From assembly GCA_023897205.1 (NCBI GenBank), contig JAHWDD010000004.1, positions 4,960,001 to 5,024,000 of the forward strand: DNA of 64,000 bases, in the 5' to 3' direction. Source of the DNA: Exophiala sp. HKRS030. Taxonomy: Eukaryota; Ascomycota; Eurotiomycetes; Chaetothyriales; Herpotrichiellaceae. The position numbers were made by a program, and so were the translations under genes. The notes below the pieces were generated by a model, which saw nothing but the letters and a program-made list of their open reading frames with translations, was not told the DNA's origin and did no database searches. Position 1 is the first letter of the stretch. The number at the start of each line of letters is the position of its first letter. Below are positions 32,912 to 44,000 of the stretch, in pieces.

Positions 32912-35900
32912 CTAGAAAGGTCGCGGTGGTAACCGTTTAGTCGCATCGGCTCCGTCGTCATCGTCATTTTCATCATCCTCTTCATCCTCCACGAGAATGA
33001 ATTCGTTCTGTCCTTCGCCCTCTTTCACGCTGCCAAACAACTCCAACAGTTGACGCACCGTCGCGCGTTTGCCGTGACTCTCGGGTCCGATCGCACCGCT
33101 GACTTCAATGTCCTTGCGATCTTGCATCTTGACGAGATCCTCGTCAATGGAATTCTTGACTACGAAGCGGAGGACCTCGACTTTGTTCTGCTGTCCGATG
33201 CGGAAAGCGCGACAGTACGCCTGTGCCTCGACCGAACTGTTGAACCAGAGGTCGAGAATGATGACCTTGGACGCCATGGTGAGGTTGAGACCTATGCCGC
33301 CGGCCTTGAGTGAGCAAATCATGATGCAGACCTCGGGCTTGTCCCGAAACTTGTCAATGGCCTTTTCTCGTGCCTCCAGGGTCATTTTACCGTTGAAGTT
33401 GACGTAACCCCATCCTTCGGCCTCGCACATGCGCGCGAGAATGCGACAGAGGCCAAGAAACTGCGTGTAGATGATGATCTTGTCCGACTCGTTCTTTTCC
33501 CGCCAGTTGAGGATCGCTGCTTTCGTGGCCGTGAGCTTGGCTGAAGGAAGAACTTGGCCGAATTCAATCCAGTCGCTAGATTCCTTGCCCGGGTCTTCCT
33601 CATCATCACCATACTGAGACTGACTTGTACCTCTGCGTCCCTTGGCTGCTGCCATACGTTTCTCCTTGATTCTCTCAACTTTTTCTACGACGGGGCCGGA
33701 GTTGAAGCCAAGTTCCTTCAAGCCAGAACATGGCGAGGTCTCTTCAAAGGAAGTGCCACATTCGAGACAAGCAACCTTAAGCTCGTCTCTTTGCTCCAGT
33801 CTCAGTTGTGCAAGGCATTCTATGCAGTATACATGGAAGCATGATGTACACATTGGCTCATCGGGTTGCTGACCGCATTTGGCGCAATTGGAACGGGCGT
33901 GAAGCTCGGCCCAGGTGGTGCTCTTACTCAGTTCACGGAGGAAGCGTCGAAACTTGAAAGTGAGACCGAACGAAGCGCCAGTACTGACGTCTTCCTGATT
34001 GTCGATGTCCGAAATATCTATCGGACTGGATGCATCGCCTTCCCGTGTCTGGCATGTTGTGATTGTCTTGTCCTTTGAATGGAGCATCTTTCGGAGGGCG
34101 ATGAAGGTGTCCGAGGAGCGCTGAATGCCTTTATCCACCGTTTCGACTTCCTTCTGTGTTAGTTGCCAGAGGTTTTCGATGTCAGCGACCACAAACATCT
34201 CCTTGAGGGTCTCCTGACAGAGAAAAATATGAGAGCAGAGCATTCTAAGTCGCAAGATCATACTCAAGATGTTGCTGTAATTGGCTGTTAGATTGCCGGA
34301 AGATGAGAAGGTGTTGATCTGTTGTGCATAGCGGCGCTTGACCATTGAGTAGATGGCGCGCTCGATGGAGTTGAACTCCACCTCATGCGTGACATGTGAA
34401 ATCCCAGGTAACTTGACGATCGGCGCATTGAATAGACTGTCGACATGCGTACGTCTGAGCATTATGGCGCGGAGGATATTGTGAATCCGTTCCATGTTGA
34501 CCGGCTCACGATTGGAGCGATTGTTGCAATAGTTATGACAAAAGGTATTGTAATCACCCGTGTGTGGAACTCGAAGGAATGAGAAGTATGGAAATAACTC
34601 CTCAATATAGTTCAGGATGGGTGTTCCTGTAATAGCCCATCGAAATTTTCCAGTCAGACCTCGGACAGCAATCGAGGTTTTGGAGTTGTGGTTCTTGATG
34701 GCGTGAGCCTCATCGAGAACAATACGATGAAACTTCATCTTGTGTAGAGGTCCACAGTTGTTGACATAGAAGTCTTTCCACCACTCATTCTTCTTGGTCT
34801 CTGAAGATAGATGCTTCGGCGGCTCGATCATAGGGTAACTTTTCTGGACTTCTCCATACGTCGTGAGAACTATGTCGTAGGTTGCTAGGTCAGCCACAAC
34901 ATCGTTGCTCATAAGACGGGAGCCGTTGTGGTAACGAAGAATCCGGCCAAGCGCTCGATCTTTGACGTGTTTATCCATCTCAGCCATCCACTGATTGACG
35001 AGAGAAGGCGGTGCCACGATCAACGTTGTCTTCACTGCGCTGCCATTTTCTGGCTTACCAGTGAGAATATTGGCACTATAAGCGTCAGCAGAGTAAAGGG
35101 CTATATCCATTCAGACTTACATCATCTGTATGGTCTTTCCAAATCCCATTTCGTCGCAGACTAAACCGCCATGTGGCCGGGTATTGCTATGTTCGCGATC
35201 ACGTAGGAAAGCCGCACCCAGTAGTTGATGATGGTATAAAGAAGACTCCATGCCTCGGAGCTTCCAGCCTCCTTGGCCATCTGATCGGATAGCACCTTGA
35301 CCATTGAATTTCTTGGATGCTTCGAGGATGGCATTTTTCTCGGATGAGTGTAGACGCTGTTCAGAATTTGGGATACTTGCAAGTAGTTCCTGGAGAGCCT
35401 TGCTTTTGTCTTTCGAAGTAAAGGTTGGCATGTCCGGTCTCTCTGCATTGGCCTGAGCAGGTCCAATGATATTGGTTGATCCTAAGCCTTGAAGATTGTT
35501 CAAGGTGGGTCTTCGTCGCTTCTGATTAGCTGCTGGTCGCTTCCTCTTTCGCGGTTCTGCACTCTTGTCCTGGGTTTTCTTCCTCTTAGGTTTGCCACTT
35601 TCCAAACGATCTAATCCAGCAGACATGGCCTCATTTTTCTCTTTCGCAGTGAGACGATTTTTAGGCTTTGCTGCTGCTCGCTTTTTCCGTTGGGGCGGCT
35701 CGGGTCGCTCAGGGACCTCGGGAATGAAGAGGCTATCCTCCTCATCTTCTGGGGGTTGATCTGCTACTTTCACAGGCTCTTCTATCTCCATCTGGCTCCG
35801 CTCGAAATCCTTGATACGCTGCTGCTCTGCGTGTTTGGCAGCAGCATACCGAATCTCGTCTTCCTCAGTGGTGGTTCCTAGAGCTTTCTTACCTTGAAAT

Positions 35901-36103
35901 TCTTCTTCGAGGCGTGCAAAATTGGCCTTGCTGGTCTCGTTTTCCTTGAGAGCGGCCTTGGAATCCTCATCAAGCTCAGCATCCCAATTCAGGCCATCGA
36001 TATTGACGACATCGGCGTTGAAAGAGGCATTGTTCTCGTTGAAAGTAATCAATGCCGCAACATCGTCGAGGGCCATGTCATCGTCAACGTTCTCCGAAGC
36101 CAT
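32912..36103 (-). CDS. RING-containing SNF2-family DNA-dependent ATPase (Rad5/Rad16-like)
   Basis: Exons 35121-36103 and 32912-35075 with a 45-bp phase-2 intron; 1048 aa. The intron falls just after Walker A: exon 1 ends CDEMGFGKTIQM and splicing gives IANILTGKP. A basic, disordered N-terminus (about 1-280) precedes helicase lobe 1. Walker A is D317-EMGFGKT, and the DEAH box is in VLDEAHAIKNHNSKT near 450. A RING finger (CAKCGQQPDEPMCTSC ... HVYCIEC, about 720-765) lies between the lobes, and lobe 2 contains AGGIGLNLTMASKVIILD. An inserted RING is the mark of the Rad5/Rad16/Uls1 group, which couples DNA translocation to ubiquitin or SUMO ligation. No HIRAN domain is seen, so it is not a plain Rad5 orthologue. 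The tail is acidic. Walker A reads GFGKT rather than the commoner GLGKT. Confidence 0.88.
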
Positions 36104-36947
36104 TACAAAAGGAGGATAGTGCGGCGATGAGTGGACGAATGATGAAAGAAACGGTGAGGAGTAATAGGGCGAAGGAGAAGGAAAAGAGGAGGTGGAGGAG
36201 GAGTATTAGAAGGAGTGGTGAGAGGAAAGGTAAGAGGGATGAGAGATCTGGGTGACAGGTGAGGTACATATAGTTCAGACAACGTGCTATGTTGATGATG
36301 GCGGCGGCCTGATGCAGAATGAGGTCGTTGTGTGTAGGAACTCACCTTATTCAGCAACCTACAGCCATCGAGTATCTTGATAATGGTGGTGGCCTCGAGC
36401 AGAACGTAGCCGTGTGGTGTAGACCAGATCTTATACCTACCGAGTTTATATGTTCGAGCGGCGACGACATACATATCGATCATGATAACAGCCGCGTCGG
36501 CCTTGTGTAGAGGGTTGTTGTTTGGTGTGAATGGCTCCCTGGAATCAAGATGAGGCATGAAATTACTGTCTATTTAATAATTGCTGTGAAATGCTGCAAA
36601 TGGAAAACTCGCCGCTTTCTACACCGTAATTTGTTCATCGTCACTGTCGCTTAATAAATAATATCGATATTACCGAATCCATTCTAGACCCAACACCATC
36701 AATCACGGTTACCAATTGACTGCTTCTGCTGTATATTTGGGCTTTTGCAAGTGCCTGGAGAGTAATGTATCCTGCTTCTCTCCATTCGTGGCAGAGTCGA
36801 TTTCAAATTGTTGTTGTCACTCCAGCGCAAGCACTGACCTTGTCCATCGACTCCTCGTTTCCCAGCCACCAAACTCCTTTCTCCTGATGTGATGCCTATT
36901 ATAGGACGCTTACCGAGCTTACACCGCTGTGATACTATCTTGCTGAG
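36104..36947. promoter_or_regulatory. Divergent spacer SNF2 / LST4
   Basis: 844 bp between divergent starts. A GA/AG-rich stretch (about 36115-36240) lies next to the SNF2 start. No other feature seen. Confidence 0.4.
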
Positions 36948-39900
36948 ATGCTGGGAAGGTTGATACAGGGATACTCAAGAGGTGGGCAGCTTGAGAGTGC
37001 GACCGAAGAGACTCACACTCGTACGCTCCTCTGGCCAGAAGTTAGCCCCGACGGTCGCTATGGCTCCCTCTCCCCTCCAGCGACTCCCTTCGGCTCCCCA
37101 GTCCTTCGTGCTTCTCCTTTTGACGACCGAGCTGGCTTAGATCTGAATGAGACCAAAGACCTCCGAGTCATCATCGCCCAAGATGCTTTTGGCACGCATG
37201 ATCGTCCCATGCTGCTATATGACACCCAGACTGCGGAAACAATTTCAGGCGTTACTTCTCCTACAGAGTATAATGCTTCTCCTTTTAGCCATACGAACAC
37301 CCCCAAAGATCCCCATACTCCGATCACTGGACATATACGGAATAGGAGTTCTACAATGTCTGGTTCTGCTGCCTCATGGGCACGCCCACATAAAGATTCG
37401 GAACCCACAGATCACCTCAGTAATGTGTTGGACTGTATGTTTGGAGTTAGTAGCGCCACAAAGTCTGGCGCAAGCACCAAAATACATGTCTTGCCGGGAG
37501 AGCGTGCCGCTGCGAATAGTTCAGCTGGTCGAACACCATCCTCGAATGTCCAGAGTACAACTCCAATGCGAGCGCCTTTAGTGAGAGCAAAGACTTCTGG
37601 GAACCCCGCCATGACGCCTCGGCAGACTTCATCACCCAAAGAAGCTGAGGTGGAAACTCGAGACTCCATTTTGATCACTAGGATCTTCCCTGTTACTCTA
37701 CCCGAGAGCAAGGATGACTTGCGACAACATCGGAGCTCCTCTGCTGGACAAAGCGATGCAGCGAGTCCATCCACTGCTGGACGAGAATTGCACGAACAGG
37801 GGGCGCAAGGAAAGAAGCCTAAACTTGTTGAGAAGAAGACTCCCGTCTACGCCATCGGGTTACTGTTCTATCTCCCCCGCCACAGCGACAATCGCCCAGG
37901 TACCTCTGCCGCCCGACCAGCTTCGAGGGCCTCATTCAATAGCAACTCTACTCCTGCTTCGTACGGATCTGATGCTTCATGGATTTTCCTGAATGCAATT
38001 CCCGATCATTTATTTTCCCCCGAAGCAACGAGTCAATCGACCGACAGAAGCATGGGCATTATTGTTCAGAACTGGGACGTCATTTTGAGAAGCCTTTCAG
38101 TTGTTGAACAGGTCGCTCGTGCTGAGATTGGCGAATTGTTACAGCAAGTGAATCTGGCTATGATCTCCTCAGCTGCAAAGGCGCCAAAAGGGCCCTCTGA
38201 ACAGCGGACCAATCAACGCAACGTATATCTGAGATCGCCCAATTTGCTGGCTGAGGCCAGTCATTTGCGCCCGCTGATGAAACATGCTCTGGGACGCATC
38301 TCATATGCCCTAAGAATCCCGCGGGTACTGACTGGGTTCGGCCTTGACAACGGAGGCCATTGGTTGGACGAGGCACGGTATCTCGTTCGTCTATGCGGCA
38401 ACAAGCAGCAAAACTTCTTCCTTTTCAACTTGTTGACTGCCTTTCTTGGGAACCATACAGAGTGGCTTGAAAGGCTGGGTCCAGACTGGTACAGGAAACA
38501 AATCAAAGCATTGAACAGGTCTCGGAGTCCCTCGAGCAGCCTTGCCTCTCGCACTATTATCATTTGCGACAACCGTTCAATGGCTCGAAGGCTCATTTTT
38601 CTGTTGGCCACTTTCCTGCCACGCTCAGTAGGAACAACGGCACTGGCGAAGGTTGGCGGAGAGTACTTGTCTCCATTATTGACACCCGATATTGAGTCAT
38701 CATCTCCAGCGGGGAAGAATTTTCGTGGAGGTTCAATGAGGCGTCATATCCACACAAAATCCCGGGAAGGTACATTGGCTTTTTCTACTCGTGACATTTC
38801 AAATTTGTCGACCAGTGTATCATCGACAGAGAGCGTTGGTGGTCTGGGTAAAGCTTTGCAGAGCAATTCACGCTCAGTCTTGTCGCGACCTGAGACGGAT
38901 CTGCTGGCCAGCAAGCAGCCGTCAGTGTTTACGCCTGATGGAAATGGCGCAGCTCAGAAGACGGACACTACGAGCTCAACTGCTACTCCGGGTGGAAGCA
39001 CACCCGTCCCTTATTTCTCCGCCAAGGCAGATAGCTACTTCCCTGATGGAGCTATTGCAGAAGCCGATGAAGGGAGTGCTAGTGCGGATTTAGCCCGCAT
39101 TCTTCGAAGAGACAGTATCAGTCATCCTCAGAGTGGCCAATCAAGCATCAACTGGGGTTCATTGATCAGCAATGTGAGTGGTTTATGGAGTAAGAAGGGG
39201 AGTTCTTCCTCGTCCGCTGCTGAAGCATCGGCTTCGTCTGCAGCCGGAAGTCTACGGGATCGCAGGAAGAACGCCCCTCAAAATGTTTCCATCCATGCGA
39301 GAAAACCGAGTCAGTTAGAGAGGATGGTTAATGAAGCGAGCAATTTGCGCACAGGGGGAACGGAAAGTGAAAGTGGTCGTGCCGCTATACCTATAAAACG
39401 ACCCCCGACAACTGGCAAGGATGCCCAGCCACCCAGGCTCACGGTCGACGATAAGGATGGCGTGGTTGATGTTGATATCAGCCTGCCAGGATTTATCGGC
39501 TGGACGGAGGGGAAATTTGCGTCCCCAGCTTCGTCATTCAGGCTCCGATCGCCTTCGATCACTAGTACGGATGACGCAGGCTCTTTTCTTAGTCACAACT
39601 CCAAGCGCAATGATACTGCCGGCTCTAAGCCTCTGAATGTTGCCGGTTTCTTGAGGCGATATCACGAAGATTTCATCCTTCAAGGTGTGAAGCCGTACCC
39701 AGATCTCAAAGAAGAAGTCCGGCAAAGCATGGCAAGGGAGCTCACGCCTCCAGAAGATTTGCGCAGCTCGTTGCCAGAGGAGCGAGACGGGGAGTTGTGG
39801 GTTAATGTTTGTACTACTCTCCTCGCGGACTGTCGTACTTTCACCATTCAACGTCTCACATTACAACGCCGAATTGAATACGATAACCCAACGGACAAAA

Positions 39901-40421
39901 AAGATGTCCACAACCCAATAATGAAGCCTCAGAGTGCTCCTTCTGATTTACGATACCGCCGGGCTCCTGTGTTCCAAAACGAAGCCTCGGAGCGCTTCGT
40001 CAGTGAAACCGTTATGGACTTTGACTCTACGCTCACTGATGCAATTGAACGGGTGCTGAACGAAGCCGAGCAGTCGCGTCTTAAGTCAATGACTCCATCA
40101 AGAACGCATTCAAGGGCTGTCTCCACTGCATCATCCGCCAGGTCCGAGCCTTTGGACATTTCTGGCTCAAGTAAAACCAGATACAGCTCGCGTTCCCTGA
40201 TGCTATCTCAGACTGAATGCCGCCAAGCAGTTGTCGGGGCTTTGGAGGAGGTGGTGAAGAGCGTCAATGATGATTTAGCCAAGCACCACCGCTCCAAGGA
40301 TGCTGACGGCAGTTTGAATCTCGACAGTAAAGCACTGGAACAAGAAATGAAACAAGACAATATCCTGCGCGAAGGTGTGAAGAAATGGCTACTCAACGTG
40401 GAGACACGGAGTGTGTGGTAG
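36948..40421 (+). CDS. lst4: Lst4 / folliculin-interacting-protein-like TORC1 regulator
   Basis: Intronless, 1157 aa. The N-terminus MLGRLIQGYSRGG and the string DLRVIIAQDAFGTHDRPMLLYDTQ match the start of the FNIP/Lst4 longin-type domain in fungi. KTPVYAIGLLFYLP continues it. The middle is Ser-rich and disordered, and DENN-like segments follow (PRVLTGFGLDNGGHWLDEARY, RTIIICDNRSMARRLIFLLATFLP). The conserved C-terminus is NILREGVKKWLLNVETRS. Lst4 forms with Lst7 (folliculin) a GAP for the Rag GTPase Gtr2 at the vacuole, activating TORC1 when amino acids are present. It lies directly upstream of IML1 in the same orientation (602-bp gap). Confidence 0.85.
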   Translation: MLGRLIQGYSRGGQLESATEETHTRTLLWPEVSPDGRYGSLSPPATPFGSPVLRASPFDDRAGLDLNETKDLRVIIAQDAFGTHDRPMLLYDTQTAETISGVTSPTEYNASPFSHTNTPKDPHTPITGHIRNRSSTMSGSAASWARPHKDSEPTDHLSNVLDCMFGVSSATKSGASTKIHVLPGERAAANSSAGRTPSSNVQSTTPMRAPLVRAKTSGNPAMTPRQTSSPKEAEVETRDSILITRIFPVTLPESKDDLRQHRSSSAGQSDAASPSTAGRELHEQGAQGKKPKLVEKKTPVYAIGLLFYLPRHSDNRPGTSAARPASRASFNSNSTPASYGSDASWIFLNAIPDHLFSPEATSQSTDRSMGIIVQNWDVILRSLSVVEQVARAEIGELLQQVNLAMISSAAKAPKGPSEQRTNQRNVYLRSPNLLAEASHLRPLMKHALGRISYALRIPRVLTGFGLDNGGHWLDEARYLVRLCGNKQQNFFLFNLLTAFLGNHTEWLERLGPDWYRKQIKALNRSRSPSSSLASRTIIICDNRSMARRLIFLLATFLPRSVGTTALAKVGGEYLSPLLTPDIESSSPAGKNFRGGSMRRHIHTKSREGTLAFSTRDISNLSTSVSSTESVGGLGKALQSNSRSVLSRPETDLLASKQPSVFTPDGNGAAQKTDTTSSTATPGGSTPVPYFSAKADSYFPDGAIAEADEGSASADLARILRRDSISHPQSGQSSINWGSLISNVSGLWSKKGSSSSSAAEASASSAAGSLRDRRKNAPQNVSIHARKPSQLERMVNEASNLRTGGTESESGRAAIPIKRPPTTGKDAQPPRLTVDDKDGVVDVDISLPGFIGWTEGKFASPASSFRLRSPSITSTDDAGSFLSHNSKRNDTAGSKPLNVAGFLRRYHEDFILQGVKPYPDLKEEVRQSMARELTPPEDLRSSLPEERDGELWVNVCTTLLADCRTFTIQRLTLQRRIEYDNPTDKKDVHNPIMKPQSAPSDLRYRRAPVFQNEASERFVSETVMDFDSTLTDAIERVLNEAEQSRLKSMTPSRTHSRAVSTASSARSEPLDISGSSKTRYSSRSLMLSQTECRQAVVGALEEVVKSVNDDLAKHHRSKDADGSLNLDSKALEQEMKQDNILREGVKKWLLNVETRSVW

Positions 40422-41023
40422 CCTTCTACCAAGATTTGTACATTTGACGACTGATGATTTTTGCGAGGACTGATGTATTTCCAGTCGCTCACGCTCACGA
40501 AGATACCCTTTGAGCAAATTTGTACCATTAGTGAAGTTAGAAGACAGATGTAACATGACAAGATGTGAGAATAGAGAATCAAATTGAGGATTTGCCAGCG
40601 TTTTAACATAAGTCAGGTGGATGTGGTCTCCCTCATAGTTGGCTCGTCGTAGTTCATTGTACATTAAACAGACGAGGGGCAATACAATGAGGATCATAAA
40701 GCGGCATCTACAGATTTCCCAAATAGGACAAGGCCAAGATGCTTCCCATCTCGGCTTCATCCAAGGGCCAGCCGACGATGCTCATGATATATGCCACACT
40801 CATTATCTGCAGATAGCGAGATACTCAGGAACGAGATTTCAACAATGCCACCGTGGCTTCCAGCAAAGATCACAATTGTAGTCAAGTCCAGTCTATAATC
40901 GGTCTCGAAACACCATGATCTCCTTGTCCCGAACACGTCGCCTTGTTCTTACCAGATATGCGAGCATTGACACCCGCGAGGTAAGCATTAAGGTCAGCGC
41001 GGTCTGAGAGGCCTCAACTCCAA
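40422..41023. promoter_or_regulatory. LST4-IML1 intergenic
   Basis: 602 bp, tandem genes. Contains the IML1 promoter and leader. A GTAAGC at 40981 suggests a possible 5'-UTR intron, but no in-frame upstream coding exon fits. No repeats recognised. Confidence 0.35.
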
Positions 41024-44000
41024 ATGCAAGGCTCCAGCATTCATCGCCGCACCAGCAGCGGATCCACAATCAAAGCTGCCGGAAGGAATCATTCGGGTTT
41101 GAGCAATGGTTCTGCGGGCACCCAAGCAAAACCGCCCGTCCGTGCCACTCTTTGGATCCACGACGATAACTTCTCACCCGAGGATGTCCTCCTGAATGAA
41201 GCTTTTCTCGAAGGCACAGACATACGCGAAGGCAATCTCATAGAAATTTTTCTTGCGAAAGAGACGTCTGACGTTCGCGACTTTCAGTCTCCAGTCACCA
41301 AAAACGAGGACACGGCTTTCAATGTCTCAGGAAGACCACATGTGGATCACGCTGCCGATGCCGCGACGCGGTATCTCTGTGTTGCTAAACATGCCCCATT
41401 AGATCTCACAGCGAGACAGACAGGTCTCCAGGTTTCCGTGAAAAGCAATATTGCCAACGCCTTTGGACTTCGACCACGGTCCCAAGTGTGGATCATCCCT
41501 GCTTCCTTTGAAGACCGAACAGCTTCGCATGTCGAGTTCAATTTCAGAGATGCCTACTTAGCAAGGTCTGATATGTGGAGGCTTGTTGGCCAAGAATTGG
41601 CTGGCAGAACAATTTACACCGGGCAAAAGATCACTTTCCTAGGCACAATCAAGTTGACTGTGAAGTCAATTCATGTCCAGAGTCATAAAGTAGCGTCTGG
41701 GTATTTCTCAGGAACAACTATCCCAATATTCCGCAGCGAGGCCGCCCGTTATGTACTTTTCATACAGATGTCCAGTGAGATGTGGGACTTCGATTCCGAA
41801 GGCAATGGTGAGATCATGTTCAATCGAGTGATTAACGGGTTTCTTCCAGACCTCTTCAAGCGATGGACCGATCTGGACGTTCGTCACCTCGTCAGCATTG
41901 TCATGTTTGGACGTCTCGAATATGATCGTTTCGACCTTGCTAGGAACAAGGACAGAAGAATAGAGACGGCTCCGGAGACAGGAGCACCAAACATGACTGC
42001 CAGACAATACCAAGACTTCTACCGGGTTGTTGTCACGGATATGGCAAGCGCACAATGGACCACTATCTTGAACGAGCTGAAAAAGGATTTTCGTGTTTTC
42101 CTCAGGGATATCTCGCTGCATACATCAGCCAACAACGAGATAGCAGTCAAGGATGCAAAGACCAATGGCACTCGCATCGCTGGGAGACCAAGTACAGCTC
42201 TGAAGGGAAATATCTTGGAAGCCATCAACATAGCTTCGACACAATTTGCCAATGACTATGTTGACCGTGATCTGATTCGGACGGGAGTCTCAATTGTGGT
42301 CATCAGTGCCGGAACCGGGGTTTTTGAGGTCAACAGAGATCTTCTTAACCTGACATCACAAAATCTGACCAACAACGGAGTCGGCATTGACATTGTTTGC
42401 CTATCAAGAATGCCTCTCCACTCTGTGCCACTGTTCAAATATCGTAACAGTCCCTCCGAAGATTCTGCTCAGTCTGCCCTCCCCTCCAGCGTCAACATCA
42501 GTCCCCGAAGGTCAGGTTCAGGCCCGGCGCTGTACGATTCCAGCCAACCGCGCAAGCTATCGCCTGCCTTATCGTCCATTACATCAAATAGTCTTCGGCA
42601 CCTCACCAGTTACATTACAGGCCAGGGCCATGAGGGTTTACGTGGCTGGTGTTTTGGTATTCCTCAATGGGTCGATCTCTCATACTGGTCTGCTGAAGAT
42701 GACCGAATCGAGCCACTTGTGCGTGAAGACGAGCCTAAGGACAAAGGTCAGGTGTCGAAGCGAAACAAACGTCCCTTCGTACCACGAGTTCGCATGTATG
42801 AGATTCAAATGATGGGTCTGATGGAACTAGGACTGGCAGACATGAGCATACCTTTCATGAGTGAGACCCAGACCTTGACCTTAGGAAAAGCCAAACACTA
42901 CAAGTACAGAAACAGACGAACAAGTGCAGCCAGGAGTTTATCACACTCTCCAACGATTTCGCGTAAGCTCGGGCCAAGGCTAGACCCAAAGCTTCATTCC
43001 CAAGGACTTTTATCCACGCATGCGAAAGCGTTGGGAGACATCTTTGAACGTATGGAGCGGTATGACTCGATGTTGTTCCGCTCAAGGCCCGGGCACCAAG
43101 TGCTATCGACTAGGCTCATGCAATCTTCAAGTCTGGAAAAGAGTGCAGCTTTCATAACATCTAAGCTCGATAACGAAACCCAAGCAAAGGTCGACGAAAC
43201 ATCCACGGGACCAAAGTTGACGAAAGTGACTTCCAGGAAAGCACCCAATGGCGCCTTTCGCCCACAACTTCCATCCCTAATGTCAGGAGACGCATCCGAA
43301 GGATCTGCTGCAAAGCAAACTCCGGAAACACCAAAAGCGAACCGCAATTTGAGCTATTCTTTGAGGGGTTTGGCTCCCCCAGTGAGATCTGTACCAAGCA
43401 CGGAGGTCAACACTACCAATATATCAGCCCAGCCAGCTATTAGCATGCTCGGCAAGTCAAGACCAACAGTCGCTACATCCGCCGCAAGTATTCGATCGGT
43501 CTCTACTACCAGTCTCGCCGGAGAGAAAAAAAACCTTCTGCAGCAACGATTTGGAAGCCCAAAACCAACTTCCTCGAATCGCCCAAGCGGCATGCCGTCG
43601 AAGCCAATCTCAATCAATACGCCGCTACGAAAGCACCACGATGACAGGATTGGCGGTTCGCTAAGATCGAACTCGACCTCGCAGCATGTTAAAAACGACA
43701 TCAACGATAGAAAAAACAGCTACGAAACAGAAGGAGAATCAGGGAGCGAAAGGTCTGCAACGTCAGCTAGCGATGGAGAGGGGGATGACAGTGCTGAAGC
43801 TGCCGAGAGCTGGATGGGTACGTCAATCGCAAGCTCGGTTACTCGAAGCAACCTCCCATATGTCCGGAACGTCAACGCTTCGAATCCCTTGAAACGACAT
43901 CCGGAACGAGAGTCATACTACGGCAGATGGCAACATTTGTATCCACGGAAACCTCGCGCCGCTATTGTCAAATGGAGATCATTATGCACCCCTGCTTCAG

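Noticed and set aside
32617..32985. 122-codon minus-strand ORF at the SNF2 C-terminus
   Set aside because: Overlaps the SNF2 3' end in another frame, with Met/Lys-rich composition.
40911..40980. Possible upstream exon of IML1 ending in a GTAAGC donor
   Set aside because: The phase does not fit the IML1 frame; the only in-phase reading contains a stop.
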